64,000 bases of DNA from Rubritalea tangerina (GCF_042683245.1 NZ_JBHUJB010000031.1:62001-126000); one strand, 5' to 3'. Positions 35,414-45,046 are shown, counted from the first letter of the stretch. The notes: generated by a model not told the origin, from the letters alone. Numbers and translations: made by a program.

Positions 35414-36670
35414 GTGAAACGTATCTGTTTTTATCTAAGTTGTTGTGTTTCTTTATTGGTCACTGCGTTTGCGGACGAAGCCACGGAGTTGAGAGAATGG
35501 CATTCGAAGAGTGGACATACGGTGAGTGCGAAGGCTGTGTCATTGAAGAGTGGGAAGGTACTTTTCGAGCGTGAAAATGGCAAAACGATCACCGTGCCAT
35601 TGAGTAAGCTAAAAAGTGCGGATCAGGAATTTCTCAACAAACATTTTAGGGTGGAAGAGAAGGCCTTGGAGGCCCTGAAGCCTAAGGAAGGGAAAGCAGC
35701 GGATGATTTGCCATTTCCGTTAGGTAAGACCACGGGAGAAATTCAGACGGGGGGGCAGTATAGCTATTTTCTATATCTTCCAACGAGTTTGAGGGCGGGA
35801 GAGAAGCACCCTGTCTTATTTGTCATGAGTCCGGGTGGTGGAGGCGCTGGTAATGTGGGGCGTTACAAAGCTGGAGCTGAGCGCAATCGTTGGATCATTG
35901 CAGTTTCTAAGCAATCTAAGAATGGGTTCAATGGGAGTCAGGATGCGGTGGATGCCATGATGGAGCATGTGTTAGATACCTTGCCTATTGATGAAAAGCG
36001 GATGTATACGAGTGGGTTTTCTGGTGGGAGCCGCATGGCTTGTATGACGAGTGCGAAGCATTCGAAGATTACTGGAGTGATTGCGTGTGGGGCAGCCAAT
36101 GCTGTAGGTTCAAAGAAGCAAGTGGTTTACGGTTTATGTGGGACAAATTGTTTTAACCGGACGGACATGGCTCATAGTTTTAAAGAATTCACCCACAAAG
36201 GGTCAGTTTTACGCTATTTCCCGGGCCGGCATGTGTGGGCTAATGGCGAGTTATGTGAGGATGCGATCACGCATCTCAATGGGGTATTTTTGGCGAAGAA
36301 CGAGAGTGATTATTCTGAGGCGCATAAACATTACAATTATATGTTAGGTCAATGGATTACTGAGTTAGAGAGTGGGAATGCGATGCGTGCCTTTATGTGG
36401 GCTGATTTTGCGCAGCGATATGATTTTGACCACCCCAGTGTGACCAAGGTTTATGGGGCGTTAGAGTCTGATGAACAAAATGTGCTTTTTGTTAAAGGTT
36501 TGTATTCAATTCGCGACTTTGCGGAGAAGACTTTTGGCAAGGTAGCAGCGTCTCAGTGGAAGGCAGACCCGAAGGTTTCAGCGGCTTGTGTACGTGAATC
36601 AGAGAAATACGAGGGTAGCCCGTGGAGGGAGGTTTTACTGAAGTTGAGCGAGGATGCTCAGAAGTTTTAG
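35414..36670 (+). CDS. Exported SHD1-domain alpha/beta hydrolase-like protein
   Basis: About 418 aa from GTG 35414; TTG 35405 in the same frame is the alternative, as no ATG is available. The N-terminus is a signal peptide (KRICFYLSCCVSLLVTAFADE). Residues about 25-80 match the SHD1 pattern common in PVC exported proteins (WHSKSGHTVSAKAVSLKSGKV ... LKSADQEFLNKHF). The rest is an esterase-like alpha/beta hydrolase: oxyanion region FVMSPGGGGAG, nucleophile elbow GFSGGSRMA and a candidate His in YFPGRHVWANGE. Likely a periplasmic esterase; substrate unknown. It lies between two DUF1080-containing gene groups. Confidence 0.8.
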   Translation: MKRICFYLSCCVSLLVTAFADEATELREWHSKSGHTVSAKAVSLKSGKVLFERENGKTITVPLSKLKSADQEFLNKHFRVEEKALEALKPKEGKAADDLPFPLGKTTGEIQTGGQYSYFLYLPTSLRAGEKHPVLFVMSPGGGGAGNVGRYKAGAERNRWIIAVSKQSKNGFNGSQDAVDAMMEHVLDTLPIDEKRMYTSGFSGGSRMACMTSAKHSKITGVIACGAANAVGSKKQVVYGLCGTNCFNRTDMAHSFKEFTHKGSVLRYFPGRHVWANGELCEDAITHLNGVFLAKNESDYSEAHKHYNYMLGQWITELESGNAMRAFMWADFAQRYDFDHPSVTKVYGALESDEQNVLFVKGLYSIRDFAEKTFGKVAASQWKADPKVSAACVRESEKYEGSPWREVLLKLSEDAQKF

Positions 36671-36746
36671 TGTATGAGAGGTGTGGATTTCCTGTATATT
36701 CTTGTGGGTGGGATGGTTGTTTTCGATTTGCTGAAGGTCAGAAATC

Positions 36747-37514
36747 GTGGCTAAGTCTGATGTTATGAGAACAATGATTAAGAGCATTGCGAGTGCAGGT
36801 CTCATGGCTTCAGTGACATTGACTGGGGCGATGGCTCAAGAAAAGAAGGACCAGAGTAAAGAGGGTTTTGTTTCGGTTTTTGATGGAAAGTCTCTAGCTG
36901 GATGGGTTACCCCTGATGGTCAGGCAAAGTATTGGTCGGTGAAGGATGGTGCTATTACTGGTGGGGATTTAGAGAATCGAGTGCCACGCAATGTTTGGAT
37001 TATTTTGGATCAGAATCGCGAGAATTTCGTGATGACCTTCAAGGTGCGTTTCATCAATGGAGATGGTGGTGGTTTAAAGAACTCAGGGATTCAGATTCGC
37101 AGCATTCGTCATGGGTCTAACATCGCAGGCTACCAAGTAGATGCAGGCCCTCCGATTGAAGGCAAGAACACGAATGGGGGATTAGGGTACTGGGGTTACA
37201 TGTGGGATGAGCACCGTCGTAATCGCATGGTTGGTACCCCTGTTGATGCCAAGGCACTGCGTCCAGCAGTAAAGGATTGGGATTGGAATGAGTACAAAAT
37301 TGTCGCCGACGGCAAATCTATCAAATCGTGGATTAATGGCGTGGCAGCATTAGATTACACAGAAAAAGACGCTAACATTGCTGCTGATGGGCTGATTGCA
37401 TTGCAGGCTCATTCAGGTGGAAAATTTTTAGTGCAGTTCAAAGACATCGAGATCAAGGATCTTGCTCCGACTCCTGGATCTGTGAAGTGGGCAGATTTGA
37501 AAAAGAAGAAGTAG
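36747..37514 (+). CDS. Exported DUF1080 (3-keto-disaccharide hydrolase family) protein
   Basis: A 255-aa single-domain DUF1080 protein with a signal peptide ending at MAQEKK. Family features are FVSVFDGKSLAGWVTPDG, YWSVKDGAITGGD, FVMTFKVRF, LKNSGIQIRSIRH and a C-terminal GLIALQAHSGGKFLVQFKDIEIKDL. The same fold forms the N-terminal domain of the 1172-aa fusion at 21085. In characterised cases this domain hydrolyses 3-keto-glycosides. The start is GTG 36747 or ATG 36765; the first is supported by frame only. It ends at a bidirectional terminator facing the metal-efflux cluster. Confidence 0.9.
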   Translation: MAKSDVMRTMIKSIASAGLMASVTLTGAMAQEKKDQSKEGFVSVFDGKSLAGWVTPDGQAKYWSVKDGAITGGDLENRVPRNVWIILDQNRENFVMTFKVRFINGDGGGLKNSGIQIRSIRHGSNIAGYQVDAGPPIEGKNTNGGLGYWGYMWDEHRRNRMVGTPVDAKALRPAVKDWDWNEYKIVADGKSIKSWINGVAALDYTEKDANIAADGLIALQAHSGGKFLVQFKDIEIKDLAPTPGSVKWADLKKKK

Positions 37515-37570
37515 GCGGTTGTAGAGAGTCATTCTCTGAGCGCTCAGGAAGTTCACTAAGTTAGAATGAC

Positions 37571-37607
37571 AAAATGCCGTGCAGTTTTTTTTGCTGCACG
37601 GCATTTT
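37571..37607. terminator. Bidirectional terminator between DUF1080 and metal-efflux genes
   Basis: 14-bp inverted repeat AAAATGCCGTGCAG / CTGCACGGCATTTT with an unusual loop of eight T plus G. Confidence 0.92.
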
Positions 37608-37624
37608 TGTTTTAATGGATGGCT

Positions 37625-38215
37625 CTAGTGATGGCATTCACATGCATATTCTTTATTATCACAGCTGGAGCAATCACTGAGATTGAGAGTGAATTTGCTG
37701 GTGACCTCTTCGGCGTTGGCATTGGGCTTGATTGCGACGACGGTTGGGAAGTTATTACCTTTTGGGAGGGATTGTTTTGAGACGAGCACATCGCCTTCGC
37801 GTGAGAAGCTCATCTCAACGGGGCTGATACGCTCACCGCTAACGACGCTGACCACTTGGTCGGAGGGGGAGACATTTTTCATTTCTTGGTCGAAGAAGCT
37901 GATTTGAACGCGACCGTCCTCAAGTACAAGGAATTCAGCTTGTGGTTGAATCTCTTGAATCATGCGGCCACGGTTTGGGCCTGCTTTGACATGTGAGTGT
38001 CCGGCATGGTCGCCGTGATCATGGCCAGAATGATCATGTGAGCAGGAACTATGATCGTGCCCATCATGTGGGTCGTGTTCACCGTGTGAGTGTTCTTGAT
38101 TTGTTTCTTCGTTGTTAGTGTGCTTGTTTTGCTCGTTGTGTTCTTTGGGTTTATCTCCGCATGAACTGAGGGCTACGAAGCCGAGTGCTGCTAGTGTTGT
38201 TATGGTGTATTTCAT
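37625..38215 (-). CDS. His-rich metal-binding lipoprotein of the RND efflux cluster
   Basis: 196-aa lipoprotein with signal and lipobox (MKYTITTLAALGFVALSSC). Residues about 28-75 are a His/Asp-rich stretch (HSHGEHDPHDGHDHSSC and following). The domain about 80-175 (GPNRGRMIQEIQPQAEFLVLE) is paralogous to the protein at 44537. The C-terminus adds Cys-rich ligands (CSSCDNKEYACECHH). It likely binds and hands over metal ions, such as copper, zinc, cobalt or nickel, to the pump in the periplasm. It is the last gene of the minus-strand efflux run, 28 bases after the RND pump gene. The metal cannot be read from sequence. Confidence 0.85.
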   Translation of the reverse strand: MKYTITTLAALGFVALSSCGDKPKEHNEQNKHTNNEETNQEHSHGEHDPHDGHDHSSCSHDHSGHDHGDHAGHSHVKAGPNRGRMIQEIQPQAEFLVLEDGRVQISFFDQEMKNVSPSDQVVSVVSGERISPVEMSFSREGDVLVSKQSLPKGNNFPTVVAIKPNANAEEVTSKFTLNLSDCSSCDNKEYACECHH

Positions 38216-38242
38216 GATTAGTTAGTGTTTTTTGTTAGAACT

Positions 38243-41200
38243 TTAACCCACAGCTGGGGCATTTTGTTTAATTGCTTTTTGGGCTGCTTTTCTCCCAAAG
38301 AGGAAGAAGACGGAAGGGGTGACGGCTAGGCCGAGAATCGTACTTGAGACCAGACCTCCTGTAATGACGATAGCCACGGGGTGGAGGATTTCTTTACCTG
38401 GTTGGTCGCCGGCGAGGACGAGAGGAATGAGTGCGAGTCCAGCAGACAGGGCGGTCATGAGAACGGGAACTAGACGTTCTTTTGTGCCCCGCACGATCAT
38501 TTCAGGAGTGAAGTCTTCCCCTTCATGTTTCATGAGGTGGAGGTAGTGTGAAATGAGCATGATGCTATTTCTGGCGGCAATTCCGGCAACGGCAATAAAG
38601 CCTACTAGGGTAGCGATGCTGATATTGTTGATAGTCATCCATGTGAAGACTAGCCCACCGATCAAAGCGAGAGGGATGTCGCAGATAACCTGGAGGGCAA
38701 ATGTCATATTTCCAAAGTAGGTATAGAGGAGCAAAGCGATGACTAATAAGACGATCGCAGAGGCTACAAAAATCCTACGGGAGGCGTCTTGCTGGGCCTG
38801 ATACTCACCCTCGATACTCACACTGTAACCACTGTAGGCAGGAGTGGAGAGGACTGATTGGTTGATGCGTTCTTGTAATGTGGTGATCATGGTTTTGAGA
38901 TCTCTTCCGGTGGGGTTAATAGAGACAACGAATCGACGCTGAGTGTTTTCACGCATGATCACGTTAGGTCCCTTTGCATTACGAACTTCAGCAATGGCAT
39001 GGAGTGGTACCCTTTGGCCGTTTGCATTGGTTAGCATTAACTCTCTGAGTTTTTGAGGTGACTCACGCCATTCTGCTGGAAGGCGCATGACCATATCGAT
39101 GGTACGTTCACCTTCAAAAAGTTCAGCGGTGGTTGCGCCACCGAGGAGGGTGGAGAGTTGTTGGTTCACCTGGGCTGGGCGGAAATTGTAGGCGAGTGCT
39201 CGATCACGATCGACTTCAATTCTTAGTTGTGGAATTGGGGCTTGTTGTTCGATTCTTGCTGTTTCTAGTCCTGGGATATCCTGACAAATTGATTGGATGT
39301 CAGTGCCTATATTGCGCAGTGTCTCAAGGTCTGGTCCGAAGATCTTGACCGCGACTTTAGCGGATACCCCGCTGAGCATGTGACCGATTCGATCTTTGAG
39401 TGGGCCAGAAATTGCGCTGAAGGTACCTGGCAGATTTTCTCCACTAACGCGTGAGCGAATTTCTTCGATAATTTTCTCACGTGGCGTGTCATTTTCTTTG
39501 AGTTCGATATCGAATTCTACCGTTGAGACGGGGACGACATGGTCACCACGTTCGGCTCTCCCGACGCGGTGGCCTACGGATTTGACATCGGGCATCCCTA
39601 ACAACAGCTTGTCGACAACAGAAGCGATTTGGCTTGTTTGTTCGAGTGAGGTTCCTGGGCTCGCGGTCATGGCGACGACGATGGTTTCTTCCTTAAAGGA
39701 GGGGAGGAATTCTTTACCGAGTTTAGGGTAGAGAAGTGATGCCGCGGTGAGCAGCATGAGCGCTATCGCAAGAACCAGAGCAGGGGCTCTCAGCGAGAGG
39801 ACTAGGAAGCTGCGTTCAAAGAGCCATTTCATTCCACGCACGATGAATCCGTCGGTGTGGGTAGATCCAGGCTTAGGTCGCAAGAAGAGGGAACAAAGCA
39901 CTGGAATGACAGTGAGGGAAACGATGAAAGAGGCGCCCATGCTTACCATGGTGGCAAGCGCGATGGGGGTAAATAAACGACCTTCTACACCGCTCAGTGA
40001 AAGCAATGGGATGAAGACAAGGATGATGAAGAGGGTGGCATATAGTATGGAATTTCTGACTTCACCGGAGGCCTTTGCGATGACTTCTAATCGTGGCAGG
40101 GGGGTGGCTAGCGAGGCATTTTCTCTTAAGCGTCTAAAGACATTTTCTACATCGACGATAGCGTCATCTACAACGATGCCGATAGCGACTGCTATGCCGC
40201 CAAGGGTCATGGAGTTGACGCTCAGACCGGCAGTGGAGAAGATGATGGCAGTCATCGCGAAGGAGAGCGGAATCGCGGTGAGAGTGATGAAGGTGGTTCT
40301 GAAGTTAAAGAGGAAGATGAAGAGAATAATGATGATCATTATCGCGCCATCTCTGATAGCCTCTAAGAGGTTGTCGATGGCCATATCTATAAAACTCTTT
40401 TGCCTGAAGAGTGGTTCAAGTTGGACGCCTTCAGGGGCTTGTTGTTGGAGTTCTTTTAGAGCCTCTTCGACCTGCTCAGTGAGTTTGATCGTGTCATAGC
40501 CGGGGGATTTTGTGACTGACATGATGACACCTTTTTTGCCATTGACTGCAGCGTCTCCTCGCATGGGTTCGATGCCCCAACGTACTTCTGCGACATCAGC
40601 AATGGTTACAGGTCGGTCATCTAACATCTTGATGACTGTTTTCCCGAGTTCATTGAGGTCGGTGGTCATGGCGAGGTTTCGGATCATGATTTCCTGGGCT
40701 TGCGAGGAGATGAATCCGCCAGTGGAGGTTGAGGCTGCTTGTGTGGATGCTTCGTGTAGTTCCTCGAAGGTGACACCGTGTGAGAGTAGCTTGTTAGGGT
40801 CAGGAAGGATTTGTATTTGCTGGATGCCTCCTCCCATGGAGAGAACTTCTGCGATACCAGGCAGGCTCTGGAGTTTTCTTCGCACTGTCCAGTCAGCGTA
40901 AGTACGCAAGTCACTGGGGTTAACAGAGCCGTTCTCTGAGGAGATACCGACCAGCATGATTTCACCCATGAGGGAGGCGACGGGGGTCATGTATGGTACG
41001 ACGCCTTCGGGCAATTCGACAGATTGTAGGCGTTCTTGCACAAACTGGCGTGCTTTATAGATATCGGTGTCCCAATCGAATTCAACGAAAACGAGTGAGA
41101 GTGAGATATCCGAAGTAGAGCGGACTCGAGTGACTCCGGTGACGCCGATGAGTGAGCGTTCGATCGGCATGCTGATGCGTTGTTCCACCTCTTCTGGGGC

Positions 41201-41368
41201 ACGGCCATCGGCTTCTGTGAGGATGGTGACAGTCGGTTTTGTGAGGTCAGGAAGGACTTCAACGGGGAGGGATACCGTCTTTTGGAAGCCGAGGGCTAGG
41301 ACCAAGAAAGCAAGAGCGAGAACGATCACGCGATGGCCCAAGGCAAATCGGATGAGTTGATTTAGCAT
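38243..41368 (-). CDS. Heavy-metal efflux RND permease (CusA/CzcA type)
   Basis: Proton-driven inner membrane pump of 1041 aa, the usual length, with twelve membrane segments and two large periplasmic loops. HME-RND signatures are the N-terminal LPVEVLPDLTKPTVTILTE, the TM4 proton-relay segment VVDDAIVDVENVFRRLRE, GMPDVKSVGHRVGRAE, and GLIPLVLA near the end. Substrate-defining Met or acidic residues could not be judged without alignment. It overlaps the adaptor gene by 7 bases. Together with the adaptor (41362) and the TolC-type protein (42509) it should form a tripartite exporter for metal cations. Confidence 0.95.
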   Translation of the reverse strand: MLNQLIRFALGHRVIVLALAFLVLALGFQKTVSLPVEVLPDLTKPTVTILTEADGRAPEEVEQRISMPIERSLIGVTGVTRVRSTSDISLSLVFVEFDWDTDIYKARQFVQERLQSVELPEGVVPYMTPVASLMGEIMLVGISSENGSVNPSDLRTYADWTVRRKLQSLPGIAEVLSMGGGIQQIQILPDPNKLLSHGVTFEELHEASTQAASTSTGGFISSQAQEIMIRNLAMTTDLNELGKTVIKMLDDRPVTIADVAEVRWGIEPMRGDAAVNGKKGVIMSVTKSPGYDTIKLTEQVEEALKELQQQAPEGVQLEPLFRQKSFIDMAIDNLLEAIRDGAIMIIIILFIFLFNFRTTFITLTAIPLSFAMTAIIFSTAGLSVNSMTLGGIAVAIGIVVDDAIVDVENVFRRLRENASLATPLPRLEVIAKASGEVRNSILYATLFIILVFIPLLSLSGVEGRLFTPIALATMVSMGASFIVSLTVIPVLCSLFLRPKPGSTHTDGFIVRGMKWLFERSFLVLSLRAPALVLAIALMLLTAASLLYPKLGKEFLPSFKEETIVVAMTASPGTSLEQTSQIASVVDKLLLGMPDVKSVGHRVGRAERGDHVVPVSTVEFDIELKENDTPREKIIEEIRSRVSGENLPGTFSAISGPLKDRIGHMLSGVSAKVAVKIFGPDLETLRNIGTDIQSICQDIPGLETARIEQQAPIPQLRIEVDRDRALAYNFRPAQVNQQLSTLLGGATTAELFEGERTIDMVMRLPAEWRESPQKLRELMLTNANGQRVPLHAIAEVRNAKGPNVIMRENTQRRFVVSINPTGRDLKTMITTLQERINQSVLSTPAYSGYSVSIEGEYQAQQDASRRIFVASAIVLLVIALLLYTYFGNMTFALQVICDIPLALIGGLVFTWMTINNISIATLVGFIAVAGIAARNSIMLISHYLHLMKHEGEDFTPEMIVRGTKERLVPVLMTALSAGLALIPLVLAGDQPGKEILHPVAIVITGGLVSSTILGLAVTPSVFFLFGRKAAQKAIKQNAPAVG

Positions 41369-42489
41369 GGCTTACTTGATTTTTTAAGAGTGATAACGGT
41401 GAGTAGTGCGAGAGTGATGCAGTTGGAAGCGATGAGGAAGATCACGAGGGGGGAGCGCCAAGTGATAGCTTGTGTTGGGGATGCAGCATTCTTTTGGGCC
41501 TCTCTAGCAGCTTTTTGAGCTGGAGTCATTTCGGATCCATCCTCGTTATGTTCATGGCCGTGGGCGGCATCGAGGGCTTCTTTGAGCGATATGCCACCAC
41601 CTTGGGCGAAGCCGAGGAAGTAGGCACCATTGGTGACGACTTCATCGAAGCGGCTGATCCCTGATTTAATTTCTACGAAGCGGTCATTTCTCTCGCCCAC
41701 CACGACTGGTGATTTATCGAACGCGTTGGGGAGGTCGTAGTGTTTGACGAAGACGTAGGGGGTAGCTGCATCACCTTGGAGAGCTTTGCGGGGGACGGAG
41801 ATGACGTCTTTTCTCTGGTTGAGGACAATGGAGAACTCGGTGCGCATGTTAGGGCGCAGTTTTAAGTCTGGGTTATCGAGCAAGAAGATGGCCTCTAGAG
41901 TACCCGACTCGTGATTCGCTTCAGAGCCCATGCGGATGAGTTGTCCATCGAAAGTGGTATTTCCGAGTGAGATGACTTTGATATGGGCTGTGGTGCCGAG
42001 TTTGAGTTTTGAGGCTTGGCTTTCAGGGACACTAGCGACGGCCCATACTTGGCGCAGGTCGACGATATCCATGAGTTCTTGAGAGGGATCGACGGGTTGG
42101 CCGAGGGTGACGTGACTTTGTGAGATGATGCCAGTTTCTGGGGCTTTCACATCAATGACGGGAGGTGGGGACCCTGGCTGGCGGCTTTCCACTTTGAGGA
42201 GGACGTCACCTTTTTGGACAAAGTCTCCGACGATGGGCGGAGTTTGGACAACTCGGCCAGCAAAGCGCGTACTGATGACTGCGTGCTTGCTAGGGATTGG
42301 TTGGATATGTCCGATGGCAAAGACGCTGTCTTCGAAGCTGGCTTTTTTAACCTTCTCTGTGGTAATGCCAAGGTTTTGAACTCCCTGTTCGGTTAGGATA
42401 ATCGTTTTTGAGGCATCAATAGACTGCTTGGCGAAGAGGGGAGAAATGAAACTCACTAGCAGGAGTGTGGTTTTGAAAATTCTATTCAT
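41362..42489 (-). CDS. RND efflux periplasmic adaptor subunit
   Basis: Membrane fusion protein of 375 aa that links the RND pump to the outer membrane channel. Signal peptide (LLLVSFISPLFAKQ) is followed by lipoyl/barrel-sandwich segments (VISTRFAGRVVQTPPIVGDFVQKGDVLLKVES) and the beta-barrel domain (ARMGSEANHESGTLEAIFLLDN). An acidic, His-containing tail (AAHGHEHNEDGSE) comes next. Unusually, a second hydrophobic segment ends the protein (SPLVIFLIASNCITLALLTVITL), so it may be anchored in the inner membrane at its C-terminus. It overlaps the pump gene. Confidence 0.92.
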   Translation of the reverse strand: MNRIFKTTLLLVSFISPLFAKQSIDASKTIILTEQGVQNLGITTEKVKKASFEDSVFAIGHIQPIPSKHAVISTRFAGRVVQTPPIVGDFVQKGDVLLKVESRQPGSPPPVIDVKAPETGIISQSHVTLGQPVDPSQELMDIVDLRQVWAVASVPESQASKLKLGTTAHIKVISLGNTTFDGQLIRMGSEANHESGTLEAIFLLDNPDLKLRPNMRTEFSIVLNQRKDVISVPRKALQGDAATPYVFVKHYDLPNAFDKSPVVVGERNDRFVEIKSGISRFDEVVTNGAYFLGFAQGGGISLKEALDAAHGHEHNEDGSEMTPAQKAAREAQKNAASPTQAITWRSPLVIFLIASNCITLALLTVITLKKSSKPC

Positions 42490-42508
42490 AGTAGTTCAAT
42501 GGCTAGTG

Positions 42509-43819
42509 TTAGAGTGCTGATTGTTCGCGGCCGATAGCAGCGAGGTAGCGGACGCGCGCTTTATGGAATGCCTCGAGGTTGTCGAGATTTTGTGATTGGA
42601 GCTCGAGTTGTTGACTTCGCGCTTTTAGGACGGAGGTGAATGGGGTTTGGCCATTGCGGTATGCATTTTCTAGTTGTTGAGCATTTGTATCAGCTAGAGG
42701 AATGAGGCTCTGGGTAAGTTTCTTTGACTGAGCAATCCACGACTGCATTTCTGCGCGTTCGGTAGCGACTTGTTGTTGGATTTCGAGCGCAAGGGCGACT
42801 TTTTCGGAAGTGACTCTAGCTGCTTGAGCGCGTGCGGATTGGATATTTCCTTCGTTTTTATTATAGAACTGGAGGGGGATACTGACACCTGCACCGATCG
42901 TTCCCTCAGTTTCGATACCTTCTGGGGCGTCTTCTTCGCGGTCGACGCTGGTAAAGAGTCGGCCTTCGACATCTTCGAATCGCTTGGCTTTCTGGAGGGC
43001 GATATTTTGCTTTGCTTGTTCGATTTCTAGCAGCTTAGCGCGGTACTCTGGTCGGTTGTTGAGGGTGAGGTTAGTTGTGGGGATGGTGGCATTCGGTAAT
43101 CTGCCGGAGAGTACGAGTGGTTTATCGGGGTGGAGGCCGATATAGGCTTTGAGTTTATTGAGGAGGATGGCGTCGCGGGTTTGAATACGAGCGAGGTGTG
43201 ACTTTAAGGTTGCGGACTCGACCTTTGCTTGGTTTGCGTCGAGGCTAGAGAGTTCACCACGGGCTGCGGCGGAGTCTATGAAGTCGGCAAATTCATCGAG
43301 CAGGGCACTTTGTTTTTTGAGGTATGTGGCACGTTGGCGGTTGTGCAGGATTTCGATGGCTAGCTCTTGGGCTTGGGCAGTGAGGGCTTTTTGGGCGACT
43401 TTGATTTCTTCTTTAGCGATACTGAGTTGTTGGTTTGAGATCTTTTTCTCGACTCTGAGTCGATTGGTGATGGGGAAGCGCTGAGCAAATGTCACTTCTA
43501 GTCCACCTTCTGAGCTTCTAACATTTTTACGAAGGTCGAGTTCGATTTCTGGGTTTGAGAGTCTGCCGGATTGGACGACTTGTCCCTGTGCTTCTTGGAT
43601 TCTGAGGCGTGCAGCTCTGAGTTGTGGGTTGTTATTGCTGACTCTTTTGGCAATGGCTGAGACCTTAAGTTGGGAGCTTTGGTTGATGTGCTTTGAGTTA
43701 CCGAGAGCTAGGTTGGGTTCTTCAGCTGTGGCGGTGACTATGTTGAGGCTGCTAGTGGAATTACAAGCAGAGGTCATGATGACTCCCAATGTGGTGAGTC
43801 CGATTGAAATGGCTTTCAT
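42509..43819 (-). CDS. TolC family outer membrane efflux lipoprotein (CusC/CzcC type)
   Basis: Outer membrane channel of the efflux complex, about 436 aa from ATG 43819, which opens MKAISIGLTTLGVIMTSAC with a lipidation Cys. The upstream extension to 43885 lacks leader character. Two coiled-coil-rich repeats typical of OEP proteins are visible (NNPQLRAARLRIQEAQGQVVQ, and further Gln/Ala-rich helices with AYRNGQTPFTSVLKARSQQLEL). First of the three tripartite pump genes, 20 bases before the adaptor gene. Confidence 0.9.
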   Translation of the reverse strand: MKAISIGLTTLGVIMTSACNSTSSLNIVTATAEEPNLALGNSKHINQSSQLKVSAIAKRVSNNNPQLRAARLRIQEAQGQVVQSGRLSNPEIELDLRKNVRSSEGGLEVTFAQRFPITNRLRVEKKISNQQLSIAKEEIKVAQKALTAQAQELAIEILHNRQRATYLKKQSALLDEFADFIDSAAARGELSSLDANQAKVESATLKSHLARIQTRDAILLNKLKAYIGLHPDKPLVLSGRLPNATIPTTNLTLNNRPEYRAKLLEIEQAKQNIALQKAKRFEDVEGRLFTSVDREEDAPEGIETEGTIGAGVSIPLQFYNKNEGNIQSARAQAARVTSEKVALALEIQQQVATERAEMQSWIAQSKKLTQSLIPLADTNAQQLENAYRNGQTPFTSVLKARSQQLELQSQNLDNLEAFHKARVRYLAAIGREQSAL

Positions 43820-44007
43820 AAAAAATGGTAAGTTGCCGGTACGGCGGTGATCTTTGTCGGTGATATACCTGTTAGGTTGAGGCACGCATGAGCGTGGTAA
43901 AAAAAAGGATGTGGAGGCTCAGAAACTAAGTGTTAGAGCCTAAGGGGCGACAGAGATGTGTCCACTAACAGAAAATGGGACAACAATCTCCTCGTCAAGT
44001 GAGGAGA

Positions 44008-44400
44008 TCAAAGAAGGAAGCGGCAGTGTTGCGAACAAAGTTTCGCTGCACTGGGTGGGGGGAGGGAGAGGTTTTGGGAAATGGGGGGAGCGTTGCTAGG
44101 GGGCAGGAGTTTTCTGCTAAAGCTATTGCATTGTTGGGTAATGACGAGTGCTTGTGGCTCTATTTCAATGCGTGGTTTGGGAGTGGTAGATTTCTTTTCT
44201 GGCTGAGGGGTATGGCAGAGGCAGTCACATGGTCCGTGGTGATGGTGGTGGCCAGAGTGTTGGATTATCTGGTCTGTGTCACCGTCGTGAGCCTTTTCTA
44301 GGTGGACGTGATCCGAGTGGTGGTCGTGTTCGCAGCATGCATCAGCTGCTTGGTACGAGACCAAGAAGATGAGGCTGAGAATGGCGAACATTGAACGCAT
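44008..44400 (-). CDS. Small His/Cys-rich exported protein of the efflux cluster
   Basis: About 130 aa from ATG 44400 (GTG 44415 is the alternative). A signal peptide (MRSMFAILSLIFLVSYQAADA) precedes a stretch rich in His and Cys (CCEHDHHSDHVHLEKAH and HSGHHHHHGPCDCLCH) that should bind soft or borderline metal ions. The rest is Pro-rich and low in complexity. No family name is clear. Its place upstream of the TolC gene, on the same strand, and its ligands fit a periplasmic metal sponge or sensor for the efflux system. Confidence 0.72.
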   Translation of the reverse strand: MRSMFAILSLIFLVSYQAADACCEHDHHSDHVHLEKAHDGDTDQIIQHSGHHHHHGPCDCLCHTPQPEKKSTTPKPRIEIEPQALVITQQCNSFSRKLLPPSNAPPISQNLSLPPPSAAKLCSQHCRFLL

Positions 44401-44536
44401 AGAGATACTGACCACTAGTAGAGCTTGGAGGTCAGATCAAGGGAGAAATTTTTTGGAGGCCGCGCGCAGGTAGACTTAGAATGAGGGGGGGAAGTTGCTT
44501 TCAAATGGGGGGGAGGAGAGGCGTTTGTCGGAAGGC

Positions 44537-45046
44537 TCAGTATGTGTGATCTTCGCAAGTAGCGTCATCACAGGCTTCATTGCATGTCTCACGTGAGAGG
44601 GTGAACTCGGCGCTGGATGTCTCTGAGGACTGGGTATTTTTGATTGTGAGGGTGGTAGGAAATTTATCACCTTCTGGAAGGGCTTGCTCGGAGAGGAAGG
44701 TGTTATCGCTGGTGACAAAGGTGAGCTCGACCGGGCTGATGGCTTCTCCGGTTGTGATGGAGAGGGTTTGGTCTTTTGGTTCGATTGGCTGCATTAGTTC
44801 ATCGTACAAGTAGACTTTGAGTTTGCCATTTTCGAGAGCTACGAGTTCAGCATGTGGCGAGAGGTCCTTGATTAGTTGTCCGTGGTTAGGTCCCTCTACG
44901 ATCTTTTCTTCCTTGGTGCTACATTTACTGCAGTGTAGGCAGCTGCTGTCATTTGAGTGTACTACTGTTTCCTGTTTTTGTTGTTCACAGGATGGGATGA
45001 ACGGCCAAGCGAGAGCAGAAGCGATGAGTAGCGTGCGGTGTTTCAT
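44537..45046 (-). CDS. Cys-rich lipoprotein, paralogue of the 37625 protein
   Basis: 169-aa lipoprotein (MKHRTLLIASALAWPFIPSC). A short CLHCSKC segment follows. The domain about 50-145 (GPNHGQLIKDLSPHAELVALENG, then ITTGEAISPVELTF, then LPEGDKFPTTLTI) matches the domain in the protein at 37625 block by block. The His run of that paralogue is missing and the C-terminus carries CNEACDDATCEDH instead. The two proteins flank the pump genes and were probably made by duplication. It likely binds metal in the periplasm; it is the first gene of the efflux run. Confidence 0.82.
   Translation of the reverse strand: MKHRTLLIASALAWPFIPSCEQQKQETVVHSNDSSCLHCSKCSTKEEKIVEGPNHGQLIKDLSPHAELVALENGKLKVYLYDELMQPIEPKDQTLSITTGEAISPVELTFVTSDNTFLSEQALPEGDKFPTTLTIKNTQSSETSSAEFTLSRETCNEACDDATCEDHTY

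Noticed and set aside
39747..40499. Plus-strand frame of 250 aa inside the RND pump gene
   Set aside because: Antisense to a certain pump gene; Met/Arg/Ser-rich mirror of membrane codons.
43975..44301. Plus-strand frame of 108 aa opposite the His/Cys-rich gene
   Set aside because: The minus-strand frame has a signal peptide, a metal-ligand pattern and cluster context; the plus frame has none.
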